A stretch of DNA of 64,000 nucleotides, from the NCBI GenBank assembly GCA_016870895.1, contig VGAA01000003.1:1-64000 (forward strand). The letters are read 5' to 3'. Both the position numbers and the translations under genes were made by a program. A model generated the notes under the pieces. That model was given only the letters and a program-made list of their open reading frames with translations. It did no database searches and had not been told where the DNA came from. Numbering within the stretch: the stretch's first letter is position 1; the number at the start of each line of letters is the position of its first letter. Shown here in pieces: positions 20,333 to 30,458 of this stretch. The stretch is from Actinomycetota bacterium (GTDB lineage Bacteria > Actinomycetota > Actinomycetes > Nanopelagicales > Nanopelagicaceae).

Positions 20333-21286
20333 GTGAGCACAAAATTAAAAGATCTGCTGCGTACATCTGACTTATCAAAATCAGATATTGAGCTACTACT
20401 TGAAACCGCAGGCAAGTTTGCCAGCAATCCGTTGCGCTCGAAAAAGACTTTGGCCAAAAAAACTGTTGCGATTTATATGACCAAATCTTCAACTAGGACT
20501 CGACTAGCCTCGGAGACTGCAGTGGCCCATCTGGGTGGAACCCCTATCTTCCTTCGTGCAGATGAGCTGCAAATTGGTAGAGGTGAAACTATTTCAGATA
20601 CTGCAAAAATTATCTCGGGTTTTTGTAGCGCGCTTATTGTTCGAACTTTTTCCCAAAGTGATATTGATGAGTTAGGAAAGCATGCATCGATTCCGGTAAT
20701 AAATGCCTTAACTGATGATGATCACCCAACGCAACTTTTAGCGGATTGGATAACTTTAAAAGAGAATTTTGGAAAGAGTATTTCGAATAGAAAGTTAGCT
20801 TATGTTGGTGACGGTAATAATGTCGCTACAGCTTGGTTAACTATGGGTGCAACTATGGGTGCTCACATTGTGGTTGCCACTCCAGGCGGTAAGTGGGCAC
20901 CAAATGAAAATGTTATTAAACAAGCAAATGAAATTGCGAAGAAATCAGGAGCAAAGATTGAAATCCTAACCGATGCTAAATCAGCCGCGAAAAATGCTAG
21001 TGCGATCTATACTGATGTTTGGATGTCTATGGGAGATTCAGAATCAGATCGTTCTGAAAAAATGTCGGCGTTAAAACCATTTATGGTAACCCCTGAATTA
21101 ATGTCACTTACTTCCTCAGATTCAGTATTTATGCATTGCTTGCCAGCACATCGGGGTGAAGAGGTTTCTGCTGAAGTCATTGATGGCCCAAAATCTGTTG
21201 TGTTTAGACAAGCATTTCACCGAAGAACTACGATCCAAGCATTGCTCTACCACCTGAGTAAGGGTGACTTAAAAGGAAATAATTAA
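20333..21286 (+). CDS. argF: Ornithine carbamoyltransferase
   Basis: KSSTRTRLASE, DDDHPTQLLADW, FMHCLPAHRGEEV. Confidence 0.92.
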   Translation: MSTKLKDLLRTSDLSKSDIELLLETAGKFASNPLRSKKTLAKKTVAIYMTKSSTRTRLASETAVAHLGGTPIFLRADELQIGRGETISDTAKIISGFCSALIVRTFSQSDIDELGKHASIPVINALTDDDHPTQLLADWITLKENFGKSISNRKLAYVGDGNNVATAWLTMGATMGAHIVVATPGGKWAPNENVIKQANEIAKKSGAKIEILTDAKSAAKNASAIYTDVWMSMGDSESDRSEKMSALKPFMVTPELMSLTSSDSVFMHCLPAHRGEEVSAEVIDGPKSVVFRQAFHRRTTIQALLYHLSKGDLKGNN

Positions 21287-21311
21287 AGCCAAGGTTAGGT
21301 AAGGTAGGCGG

Positions 21312-22436
21312 ATGCGAATTTCGGTACCAAAGGAGATTAAGCCTGGCGAGAAACGGGTTGCACTTGTCCCAGACATTATTTCTAAATTAACAAAATTAGG
21401 ACATGAAGTCTTCATTGAATCTGGCGCAGGTGTTGCAGCAGATTATTCAGATGAGCAATTTCTAGCAGCCGGAGCACAAATTAAGCAAGGTGATGTATTA
21501 GCTAATAGCGATGTGGTTTTATCCGTACAACCACTCACACCAAACCAAATTAGAAGTTTGAAAAAAGGCGCTTTAACTATTTCATTTTTATCACCAACTA
21601 CATCAACTGATTCCATTGATGCTGCAGTTAGCGCATCAGTTACAGCACTATCACTTGAATTAGTCCCTCGAATTTCTAGAGCGCAATCGATGGACGCACT
21701 AACCTCACAAGCGCTGTGTGCTGGATATAAGGCAGCATTGGTTGCTGCTGAATTATCCCCTAAGTTTTTCCCTTTACTTATGACAGCTGCTGGAACTGTT
21801 ACACCGGCAAAAGTTGTTGTACTTGGTACAGGAGTTGCCGGTTTACAAGCTATTGCAACAGCAAAAAGATTAGGAGCAGTTGTTTCGGCATATGATGTTC
21901 GAACATCGTCAGCTGATGAGGTTAAATCCATGGGAGCAAAATTTATTTCATTAGAGCTTGAGGCATTAGAAGGTGCTGGCGGTTATGCAAGAGAAATGAC
22001 TGAAGAACGTGCAACTAGGCAACGTGAATTGCTTACACCATTCATCTCTGCGGCGGATGTATTAATTACTACAGCTGCAGTACCTGGTCGCACTGCGCCT
22101 CGATTAGTTACTGCAGCCATGGTTTCACACATGACTCCCGGATCAGTTGTAGTTGATTTGGCGGCGGAAAGTGGTGGAAATGTTGAAGGTTCAGTTTCTG
22201 GTGAATTAGTAATTACAAAAGATGGCGTAAAAATTTGGGGTGCAAAAGATGTCCCTAGCCAACTGGCATTTCATGCTTCGATGCTATTTTCAAGAAATGT
22301 TGTTAACCTAGTTTTATTAATGAATAAGAGTGTTGATGGGAAATCGACTGGACAGATAGAGCCTGATTTCTCTGATGAAATTATTGATTCTGCAACGATA
22401 ACTCATAATGGAATTAGACGAGAGAAGAGTAAATAA
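21312..22436 (+). CDS. pntAA: NAD(P) transhydrogenase subunit alpha part 1
   Basis: MRISVPKEIKPGEKRVALVPD..., KVVVLGTGVAGLQAIATAKRLGAVVSAYDVR. Confidence 0.95.
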   Translation: MRISVPKEIKPGEKRVALVPDIISKLTKLGHEVFIESGAGVAADYSDEQFLAAGAQIKQGDVLANSDVVLSVQPLTPNQIRSLKKGALTISFLSPTTSTDSIDAAVSASVTALSLELVPRISRAQSMDALTSQALCAGYKAALVAAELSPKFFPLLMTAAGTVTPAKVVVLGTGVAGLQAIATAKRLGAVVSAYDVRTSSADEVKSMGAKFISLELEALEGAGGYAREMTEERATRQRELLTPFISAADVLITTAAVPGRTAPRLVTAAMVSHMTPGSVVVDLAAESGGNVEGSVSGELVITKDGVKIWGAKDVPSQLAFHASMLFSRNVVNLVLLMNKSVDGKSTGQIEPDFSDEIIDSATITHNGIRREKSK

Positions 22437-22762
22437 TGGTAAATGATTTAATGAGCAATGAAATAGCTTTGCTCGCTATTTTCTTACTCTCGATATTTGT
22501 CGGTTTTGAAGTTGTTTCTAAAGTTTCTACAACTCTGCATACGCCACTTATGAGTGGAGCAAACGCAATTCATGGCGTGATTCTGGTCGGAGCAATTGTG
22601 GTAGCAGATCATGCACAAACAACTCTTGAAATCTCACTTGCTATTGCTGCGGTTATTCTTGCAACGGTCAATATGGTTGGAGGATTTGTTGTGACCGATC
22701 GAATGTTGCAGATGTTTAAAGGTAAACCTAAGCAAAAGAAAGTTAAGCGTGAAGACAAATGA
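22436..22762 (+). CDS. pntAB: NAD(P) transhydrogenase subunit alpha part 2 (membrane)
   Basis: 108 aa; VGFEVVSKVSTTLHTPLMSGANAIHGVILVGAI; overlaps both neighbours. Confidence 0.95.
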   Translation: MVNDLMSNEIALLAIFLLSIFVGFEVVSKVSTTLHTPLMSGANAIHGVILVGAIVVADHAQTTLEISLAIAAVILATVNMVGGFVVTDRMLQMFKGKPKQKKVKREDK

Positions 22763-24144
22763 GTCGCAACCTTTATGATCTAATTGGGCTGGCAGCAGGA
22801 ATTTGTTTTATATTGGCATTAAAAGGTTTATCTTCGCCAAAGTCGGCACGAAAAGGTAATTTAATTGGTGCCCTCGGTGCAACAATTGCCACAGTTATCG
22901 TCTTCCTTTATACAAATGATGCCAAGGCATTGAATAATCAGACTTTAATTTTGGTGGCTATTGGTTTTGGGGTGCTTGTCGGTGTTCCTGCGGCAAGAAA
23001 AGTACAAATGACTGAGATGCCGCAATTAGTTGCACTATTCAACGGCGTAGGTGGTGGTGCAGCTGCGCTGGTGGCATTAGTCGAGTATCTAAAATTAGGA
23101 GATGAAGCAACAGTGGCGATTGTTGTTGCCACTGTATTTACTGTAATTGTGGGTTGTATTTCCTTTTCAGGATCAATTATTACTTTTCTCAAACTTCAAG
23201 AGCTAATGACAACTAGACCTGTTGTTTTTCCTTTTGGTAGACAAATAATTGCACTCACCTTAATTGGTATCTTGTTAAGTGGTGGTTGGGTAATTGCGAG
23301 TGGTGGTACAACACCATTATTAATTAATGGCTTGTTATCACTGATATTCGGTGTACTTTTTGTGCTACCAGTAGGTGGTGCAGATGTTCCAATTGTAATT
23401 TCACTATTAAATGCATTTACTGGATTAACTGTTGCCGCATCTGGTTATGTACTTCAAACAACTCTATTAATTATTGCTGGAACTTTGGTAGGAGCCTCAG
23501 GCACAATTCTCACTAAATTGATGGCAGAGGCAATGGGTAGATCTTTATTTGGAACTCTATTTGGGGCTTTTACTGCAAAACCTCAACAAAGTTCTGGTGA
23601 AGCTGATACTAGGCCATTTAAATCCGGATCAGCAGATGATGTCGCGATATTACTCAACTATGCACAACGAGTTGTAATTGTGCCAGGATTTGGATTAGCG
23701 GTTGCACAAGCCCAACACACAGTTCGCGAATTAGCCGATTTACTTTCAAAAAAAGGAGTTGATGTTGCCTATGGAATTCATCCAGTTGCAGGTCGTATGC
23801 CCGGTCATATGAATGTTTTACTGGCTGAGGCAAATGTTCCATATGAACAGCTAATTGAAATGGAGGAAATAAATCCAACATTTCCGCAAACCGATGTTGT
23901 TTTGGTAGTGGGTGCAAATGATGTTGTAAATCCAGCTGCAAAAAATACACCAGGATGCCCTATTTATGGAATGCCAATTTTAGATGTGTCTCTAGCGGTA
24001 AATGTAATATTTCTCAAAAGATCTATGCGACCAGGATTTGCTGGAATTGAAAATAAACTGCTTTTTGAGGCAAAGACAACTTTACTATTCGGAGATGCAA
24101 AGGATTCACTTACAAAAGTAGTAAGCTCATTAAAATCACTTTAG
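22759..24144 (+). CDS. pntB: NAD(P) transhydrogenase subunit beta
   Basis: 461 aa; VPGFGLAVAQAQHTVRELADLLSKKGVDVAYGIHPVAGRMPGHMNVLLAEANVPYE. Confidence 0.96.
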   Translation: MSRNLYDLIGLAAGICFILALKGLSSPKSARKGNLIGALGATIATVIVFLYTNDAKALNNQTLILVAIGFGVLVGVPAARKVQMTEMPQLVALFNGVGGGAAALVALVEYLKLGDEATVAIVVATVFTVIVGCISFSGSIITFLKLQELMTTRPVVFPFGRQIIALTLIGILLSGGWVIASGGTTPLLINGLLSLIFGVLFVLPVGGADVPIVISLLNAFTGLTVAASGYVLQTTLLIIAGTLVGASGTILTKLMAEAMGRSLFGTLFGAFTAKPQQSSGEADTRPFKSGSADDVAILLNYAQRVVIVPGFGLAVAQAQHTVRELADLLSKKGVDVAYGIHPVAGRMPGHMNVLLAEANVPYEQLIEMEEINPTFPQTDVVLVVGANDVVNPAAKNTPGCPIYGMPILDVSLAVNVIFLKRSMRPGFAGIENKLLFEAKTTLLFGDAKDSLTKVVSSLKSL

Positions 24145-24152
24145 AGGAATCG

Positions 24153-24620
24153 TTAAATCCCCTCATATTCGAGAGCTAAACTCAATGCCGCAATCGCGGC
24201 ATCAAATCCTCTATTTTCTTGACCCTCTGATAATCCTGCCCGTTGGTGTGCTTGCTCTAAACTATCACACATTAAAATTCCGAAACCGATAGGCTTATTT
24301 CGAGTCAGTGAGACTTGCATGATTCCATTGGCAACACCCTGGCAAACATAATCAAAGTGAGGAGTGTCTCCTTTCAAGATTAATCCAATAGCAATTACTA
24401 AATCTGAACCAGCGTCTAATAATTTTTGAGCAGCGAGTGGAATCTCGAAAGAACCAGCAACTTTGTGCACCGAAACATTTTTGCATCTTGCCCCATCTAG
24501 AGCTTTCTTAGCGCCACTAACTAATGCATCACATATGTATGGGTGCCAACTTGATTTAACAATTGATACTTTCAATTGTGCTTCATCTAAAGTACTAATT
24601 TTAGGCGATAATCCGGTCAT
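24153..24620 (-). CDS. ribH: 6,7-dimethyl-8-ribityllumazine synthase
   Basis: VHKVAGSFEIPLAAQKL, LILKGDTPHFDYVCQGVANGIMQVSL. Confidence 0.95.
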   Translation of the reverse strand: MTGLSPKISTLDEAQLKVSIVKSSWHPYICDALVSGAKKALDGARCKNVSVHKVAGSFEIPLAAQKLLDAGSDLVIAIGLILKGDTPHFDYVCQGVANGIMQVSLTRNKPIGFGILMCDSLEQAHQRAGLSEGQENRGFDAAIAALSLALEYEGI

Positions 24621-25825
24621 TATTTTTCCCCCATAATGTGATTTAATTTAATCCTCTTTGCATCTAAATACCGAGTATTTTTACTATTTTTGGTGGTAAT
24701 TATTGGAACCTGTTTAACCTCAATTGATTGATTGACTAAGGCTGACATTTTCTCTGGGTTATTTGTCAGTAAATTTATCTGACTGATATTAAGATTTTTT
24801 AGTATCAGAGCCGCATCTTCCCATGAGCGAAGATCTGCGATATGGCCCAGTGCAAGATTAGCTTCAACGGTATCTAAACCTTTATCTTGAAGTTTATAGG
24901 CCTTAATTTTCTCTGATAATCCAATGCCTCTTCCTTCATGCCCTCTTAAATAAATTATTAACCCACTTCCATCGCTTTCAATTTCGTCCATCGCTTTATT
25001 CAATTGATCTTTACAATCGCACCGAGTTGATCCGAATACTTCACCAGTTAAACACTCTGAATGAACTCGAACCAACATACCTTTCCGTTTAATCTCACCG
25101 TAAGATAAAATCGCATGAGTATGGCCGTTTGAGCCAAAATCCGTGGCTATTTTCCAATCCTTATTCATTCTTGGTAAATCACTCCAGTCATATTCAACTA
25201 TATCTGGCTTAATTAGTATCTTTGATTCTAAGAAATACTTTGTTAGCTCTGCAATACTAATTATTTGTAAGTTGTTAAGTCTCGCAAACTCTTTAACTTT
25301 TTTACCAGTCATCATTGTTCCATCATCATTAACTAATTCAGATAAAACTCCCACCAGACTTTGACCCGTTAAAGCACTGAGTGCTACTGCAGCTTCCGTA
25401 TGGCCAGCCCTACCTGCAAGCAAAGCCCTATCGGCAACTAACGGGAAGACATGACCTGGCCTAACAAAATCTTTAGCTTTAGTTTTATTATCTGCAAGTG
25501 CAATGATTGTATTAGTGCGCTCTTTTGAACTTATCCCAGTGGTCAATCCAGCCTTGTAATCAACTGAAACTGTAAAGGCCGTATGTTTTAAATCTTGATT
25601 ATTTGTAACCATTTGAGGCAGGTCAAGTGTGCGTGCTCTGTCAGAAGTTATTGCGACACATATAACTCCTGAAGTATGACGAATCATAAAGGCAAGTTTG
25701 TCCTGAGTGGCATGTTGTGCAGAGAGAACTAGGTCAGCTTCGTTTTCACGCTTTTCATCATCAGTAACAATAATCATTCGGCCAGCACAATAATCATTTA
25801 AGGCTTTTTTTAGATCCTTAGTCAT
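24620..25825 (-). CDS. ribBA: Bifunctional DHBP synthase / GTP cyclohydrolase II
   Basis: DDEKRENEADLVLSAQ, RPGHVFPLVA, HSECLTGEVFGSTRCDCKDQL, LRGHEGRGIGL. Confidence 0.95.
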   Translation of the reverse strand: MTKDLKKALNDYCAGRMIIVTDDEKRENEADLVLSAQHATQDKLAFMIRHTSGVICVAITSDRARTLDLPQMVTNNQDLKHTAFTVSVDYKAGLTTGISSKERTNTIIALADNKTKAKDFVRPGHVFPLVADRALLAGRAGHTEAAVALSALTGQSLVGVLSELVNDDGTMMTGKKVKEFARLNNLQIISIAELTKYFLESKILIKPDIVEYDWSDLPRMNKDWKIATDFGSNGHTHAILSYGEIKRKGMLVRVHSECLTGEVFGSTRCDCKDQLNKAMDEIESDGSGLIIYLRGHEGRGIGLSEKIKAYKLQDKGLDTVEANLALGHIADLRSWEDAALILKNLNISQINLLTNNPEKMSALVNQSIEVKQVPIITTKNSKNTRYLDAKRIKLNHIMGEK

Positions 25826-26420
25826 TACTTTGACCCCCTCTCGTTAATCGCTCAACATACTTTGCGAGAAGGTCTACCTCGACATTTACTAGATCGCCCA
25901 CTTTTTTACTCGCCAGGTTAGTTCTCTTTAAAGTTTCCGGAATCAACCAAACTGCTATTAACTGTCCCGTTATCTCGCCAATAGTTAATGAAACGCCATC
26001 TAAACAAATTGATCCCTGAGGAACTACATATTTCAATAGGTGGTTAGGTAACTTTATTTGAAATTGAGTCCACTTCATAGATGGTAAAATTTCAGTAATT
26101 TCAGCAGTCGCATCAACATGACCTTGGACTAGGTGTCCCCCAAAACGATCTATAAATCTCATAGCTAACTCCAAGTTCAATAGATCACCTGCCTTCAAAT
26201 TTACTAGTGCAGTCAATTCCAAAGTTTTCTTCATCACATCAGCCGTAAACCCTGAATCTGTAACATTTGTTGTAGTTAAGCATGCACCATTTACGCTGAT
26301 TGAATCACCGATTTTTAAATCACCTGTAACATTATTACAGCTAACCTCTATCTTTACTGAATCTTTAAGATGAGTGATATTTTGCACTTTTCCCACCTCC
26401 GCAATTAAGCCTGTAAACAT
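25818..26420 (-). CDS. ribE: Riboflavin synthase (alpha subunit type)
   Basis: MFTGLIAEVGKV... two lumazine-binding repeats; GGHLVQGHVD, CLDGVSLTIGEI. Confidence 0.94.
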   Translation of the reverse strand: MFTGLIAEVGKVQNITHLKDSVKIEVSCNNVTGDLKIGDSISVNGACLTTTNVTDSGFTADVMKKTLELTALVNLKAGDLLNLELAMRFIDRFGGHLVQGHVDATAEITEILPSMKWTQFQIKLPNHLLKYVVPQGSICLDGVSLTIGEITGQLIAVWLIPETLKRTNLASKKVGDLVNVEVDLLAKYVERLTRGGQSND

Positions 26421-27409
26421 TATTGATTCTTCGCTAAGATAATTTTGAGATCAGTGTCAACCATTTCTGTACTTTTCACTTTATACATAACTCGATTCTC
26501 TAAAGAATTGATGCCTAAATCGTCTATGAAACTTTGGCCGCTTCCCAGTAAAGATGGAGATAGATAGATATGCATTTCATCTATAACTCCAGATTTCATA
26601 AGGAAAGTACCTAAAGTTGGACCTGCTTCAACCAATACTTGGTTTACTTCAAGCTTTGCCAAGAAATCTAACAGCACATCTAGGTTATGACTGTGAAGAA
26701 AATAAGTTTGCGCAGATTGATCCTTTAGGTTACTTGCAGGTGGAATTAACCTATGACCCATTACTAATCTCCTGGGCTGCTTTACATTTTCCTCTCTTGT
26801 ATTCAGTGAAGGATTATCTGCTAAAGCCGTTCCGGTTCCTATTAAAATGACATCAGATTGACTTCTCAACTTTGAAACTTGTGCTCTAGAAGATTCGCTA
26901 GTTATCCACTTTGAGTTTCCATCTTTGGCGCAAACTTTACCATCTAAGGTCATGCCAATCTTCCAAATAAAATATGGACGGTTATTTTTAATCTTATTTA
27001 ACCAAAATCTATTAGAATAGGTAACTTGATCTTGCAAGACCCCACCTATAACATCAACCTGAGCAGCTCTTAAATGATCTGCCCCTCCTTTTGCTACTAA
27101 ATTTTGATCTGATACTGCGAAGACCACTTTCTTGATCCCAGATTTAACTATTAAATCTGAACACGGGGGTGTTTTTCCGTAGTGATTACAAGGCTCTAAT
27201 GTTGTAATTAATGTTGCACCTTTTGGGATCTCTCTAATTTTATTTATTGCTTTTGCTTCTGCGTGCAATCCCCCATCATGAAAATCTTGTGAGATCACAG
27301 CTCCTGATGAATCAACGATTAATGCGCCAACAATTGGATTTGGGCAAGTCTTTCCTAATCCACGCAGGGATAATGCATCGGCTTGTGCCATCAATGCTGA
27401 GTAATCCAC
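26420..27409 (-). CDS. ribD: Riboflavin biosynthesis protein RibD (deaminase/reductase); GTG start proposed
   Basis: PNPIVGALIVD, HAEAKAI, TTLEPCNHYGKTPPCSDLI. The track start at 27481 lies in the FMN riboswitch P1; GTG at 27409 (VDYSALMAQADAL) is more plausible. Confidence 0.9.
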   Translation of the reverse strand: MDYSALMAQADALSLRGLGKTCPNPIVGALIVDSSGAVISQDFHDGGLHAEAKAINKIREIPKGATLITTLEPCNHYGKTPPCSDLIVKSGIKKVVFAVSDQNLVAKGGADHLRAAQVDVIGGVLQDQVTYSNRFWLNKIKNNRPYFIWKIGMTLDGKVCAKDGNSKWITSESSRAQVSKLRSQSDVILIGTGTALADNPSLNTREENVKQPRRLVMGHRLIPPASNLKDQSAQTYFLHSHNLDVLLDFLAKLEVNQVLVEAGPTLGTFLMKSGVIDEMHIYLSPSLLGSGQSFIDDLGINSLENRVMYKVKSTEMVDTDLKIILAKNQ

Positions 27410-27478
27410 TAGACGCCCCCAAATAAATATCGGGGTACGCAAAAGAAAATGACGTAATAACAGCCCGCCACTTACACA

Positions 27479-27600
27479 CATTTTCTCTCATCCGGACTTT
27501 AACCGTCGGTCTTGGAGTTTCACCAAGTCCACCGCTAGCTGGATGCAGGCGGGTCGCAGACTTTAACTGCCGGTTCGGAATTACACCGACCCCGAAAATG
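27479..27600 (-). promoter_or_regulatory. FMN riboswitch (RFN element) upstream of ribD
   Basis: Minus-strand sequence CATTTTCGGGGTCGGTGTAATTCCGAACCGGCAGTTAAAGTCTGCGACCCGCCTGC...GGACTTGGTGAAACTCCAAGACCGACGGTTAAAGTCCGGATGAGAGAAAATG matches the RFN consensus blocks, and P1 closes with CATTTTC/GAGAAAATG. Confidence 0.95.
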
Positions 27601-27662
27601 CAGCTTGAGTGTACCAAAAAATTATTATTATACAAACTGAAAATAAGCGTAATTTTATATAG

Positions 27663-29000
<1,338 letters not shown>

Positions 29001-29187
29001 CTAACCTTTACACTAAAACCCCGCTTGATTTAAGAATTAGAGCATTTTTTATTACTCAGCCCACAAAAGGCGTGAAAACTGGCTAGATGGTTTTCTACAT
29101 AGGGAGCTCCGTACAGAATATAAAATATAGAGCTAATCATCATTACCTATTAATTACCGGGTCAATAAACACGGGTATTATTTCAAT

Positions 29188-29562
29188 ATGAGTATAAAAA
29201 GACTCTTCTCAACCGAGCGCTGCCGGACTCGTGCCAGTTATCTATTAAAATTTGAATCTTTGATACTTTTTGGAACAGTGATTTATCTGTTAATCGCTCC
29301 GTTTGTATCAGAGGTCAGCGCTCCAGCAGCACTCTCCGCTGAGATAGTTTTTGGAACTTTGGCCAGTATTGGATTATGGTTTTCCGCCCGAGGCTTTGAT
29401 ACGCAAAAATCGTTCGGAAGAGCACCAGCAGTTTTAGCCAACCTAATTGCACTTGGTGTCTCTTATTACATGATTACTGGAAACTTTCTAATTGTTGGAG
29501 TGCCATTGCTTTTTCTATCATTAATAACATTAATCTCTGCCGCCCTTGGCTACAAAGAGTGA
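29188..29562 (+). CDS. Hypothetical small membrane protein (four predicted hydrophobic segments)
   Basis: 124 aa, strongly hydrophobic; no family recognised. Confidence 0.6.
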   Translation: MSIKRLFSTERCRTRASYLLKFESLILFGTVIYLLIAPFVSEVSAPAALSAEIVFGTLASIGLWFSARGFDTQKSFGRAPAVLANLIALGVSYYMITGNFLIVGVPLLFLSLITLISAALGYKE

Positions 29563-30291
29563 TTACCAATCAACTATTTTGCGATCTTCCCAAAGTAAAC
29601 CCGTTTTATCTTTTGTAGGGTCAAACTCTCTTGTAGCTAACCAGATTGCAGTTTCAGCTCCTTCTTGTGCACTCCTAGGGGCATCTGGTCCACCCATATC
29701 GGTTCGACAATGGCCTGGACAAATAGCATCAACTAAAAATCCTCTTGCGCCTAAACCAGTTTCATAGGAGAGATTTTTAACAAAAGCATTTACTCCCGCT
29801 TTACTAATTCGATAAGGTGCAAGACCCCCATGAGTTCCAGGTCCTGACATTCTTCCTAAACATGCAGAATAAATCACAACTCTACCCGATCTAGCCTCAA
29901 ACATGGCAGGAGCTAATTCATTAACTGCGGTAAAAACAGCATCTAAGTTAATTGACATTGTACGGCGCCATTCCGCATCAGTAGTCCTTAAAGTTTTAGA
30001 CATTTTTTCGCTCATAACTCCGTGAGCTAAAATCAAAACATCGAGTACACCTAATCCATTAGATGCTGCATCTAGATTTATCTCTTTTAAAACTTTTCGA
30101 AATTTTTCATTGTCTGCTACGTCAACTGCTCGATACTTACAACCAAGTGTCTTGGCACTTTGTTGGGCACGCTCTTCATCTTTACCAATTATGTAAACAA
30201 AAAATCCAGCCAAGATGAGAGCTTTGGCAGTTTCATATCCAAGCCCCCGAGATCCACCAGTAACTATCGCCCACTTCATATTTGGATGCAT
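29563..30291 (-). CDS. SDR-family oxidoreductase
   Basis: AIVTGGSRGLGYETAKALI, ILAHGV, catalytic region YSACLGR...YRISKAGVNAF. Confidence 0.88.
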   Translation of the reverse strand: MHPNMKWAIVTGGSRGLGYETAKALILAGFFVYIIGKDEERAQQSAKTLGCKYRAVDVADNEKFRKVLKEINLDAASNGLGVLDVLILAHGVMSEKMSKTLRTTDAEWRRTMSINLDAVFTAVNELAPAMFEARSGRVVIYSACLGRMSGPGTHGGLAPYRISKAGVNAFVKNLSYETGLGARGFLVDAICPGHCRTDMGGPDAPRSAQEGAETAIWLATREFDPTKDKTGLLWEDRKIVDW

Positions 30292-30458
30292 GGGGCTATC
30301 TTTGCCACTTTTAAAGGTCTACTACTAGCCCATTAGATGTGCGAATGCCCACTTTCACTAAACCCTTATGCCTCAGACGGCCTACATTACCTTGCTCTGG
30401 CAGTTAAGATTAACCTGTAACAATTGAACTCAAGCATGCTAATTGGGGAGTCAAATAG

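Noticed and set aside
27312-27635. 107-aa minus-strand ORF over the riboflavin leader
   Set aside because: It reads through the FMN riboswitch; the RNA explains the sequence.
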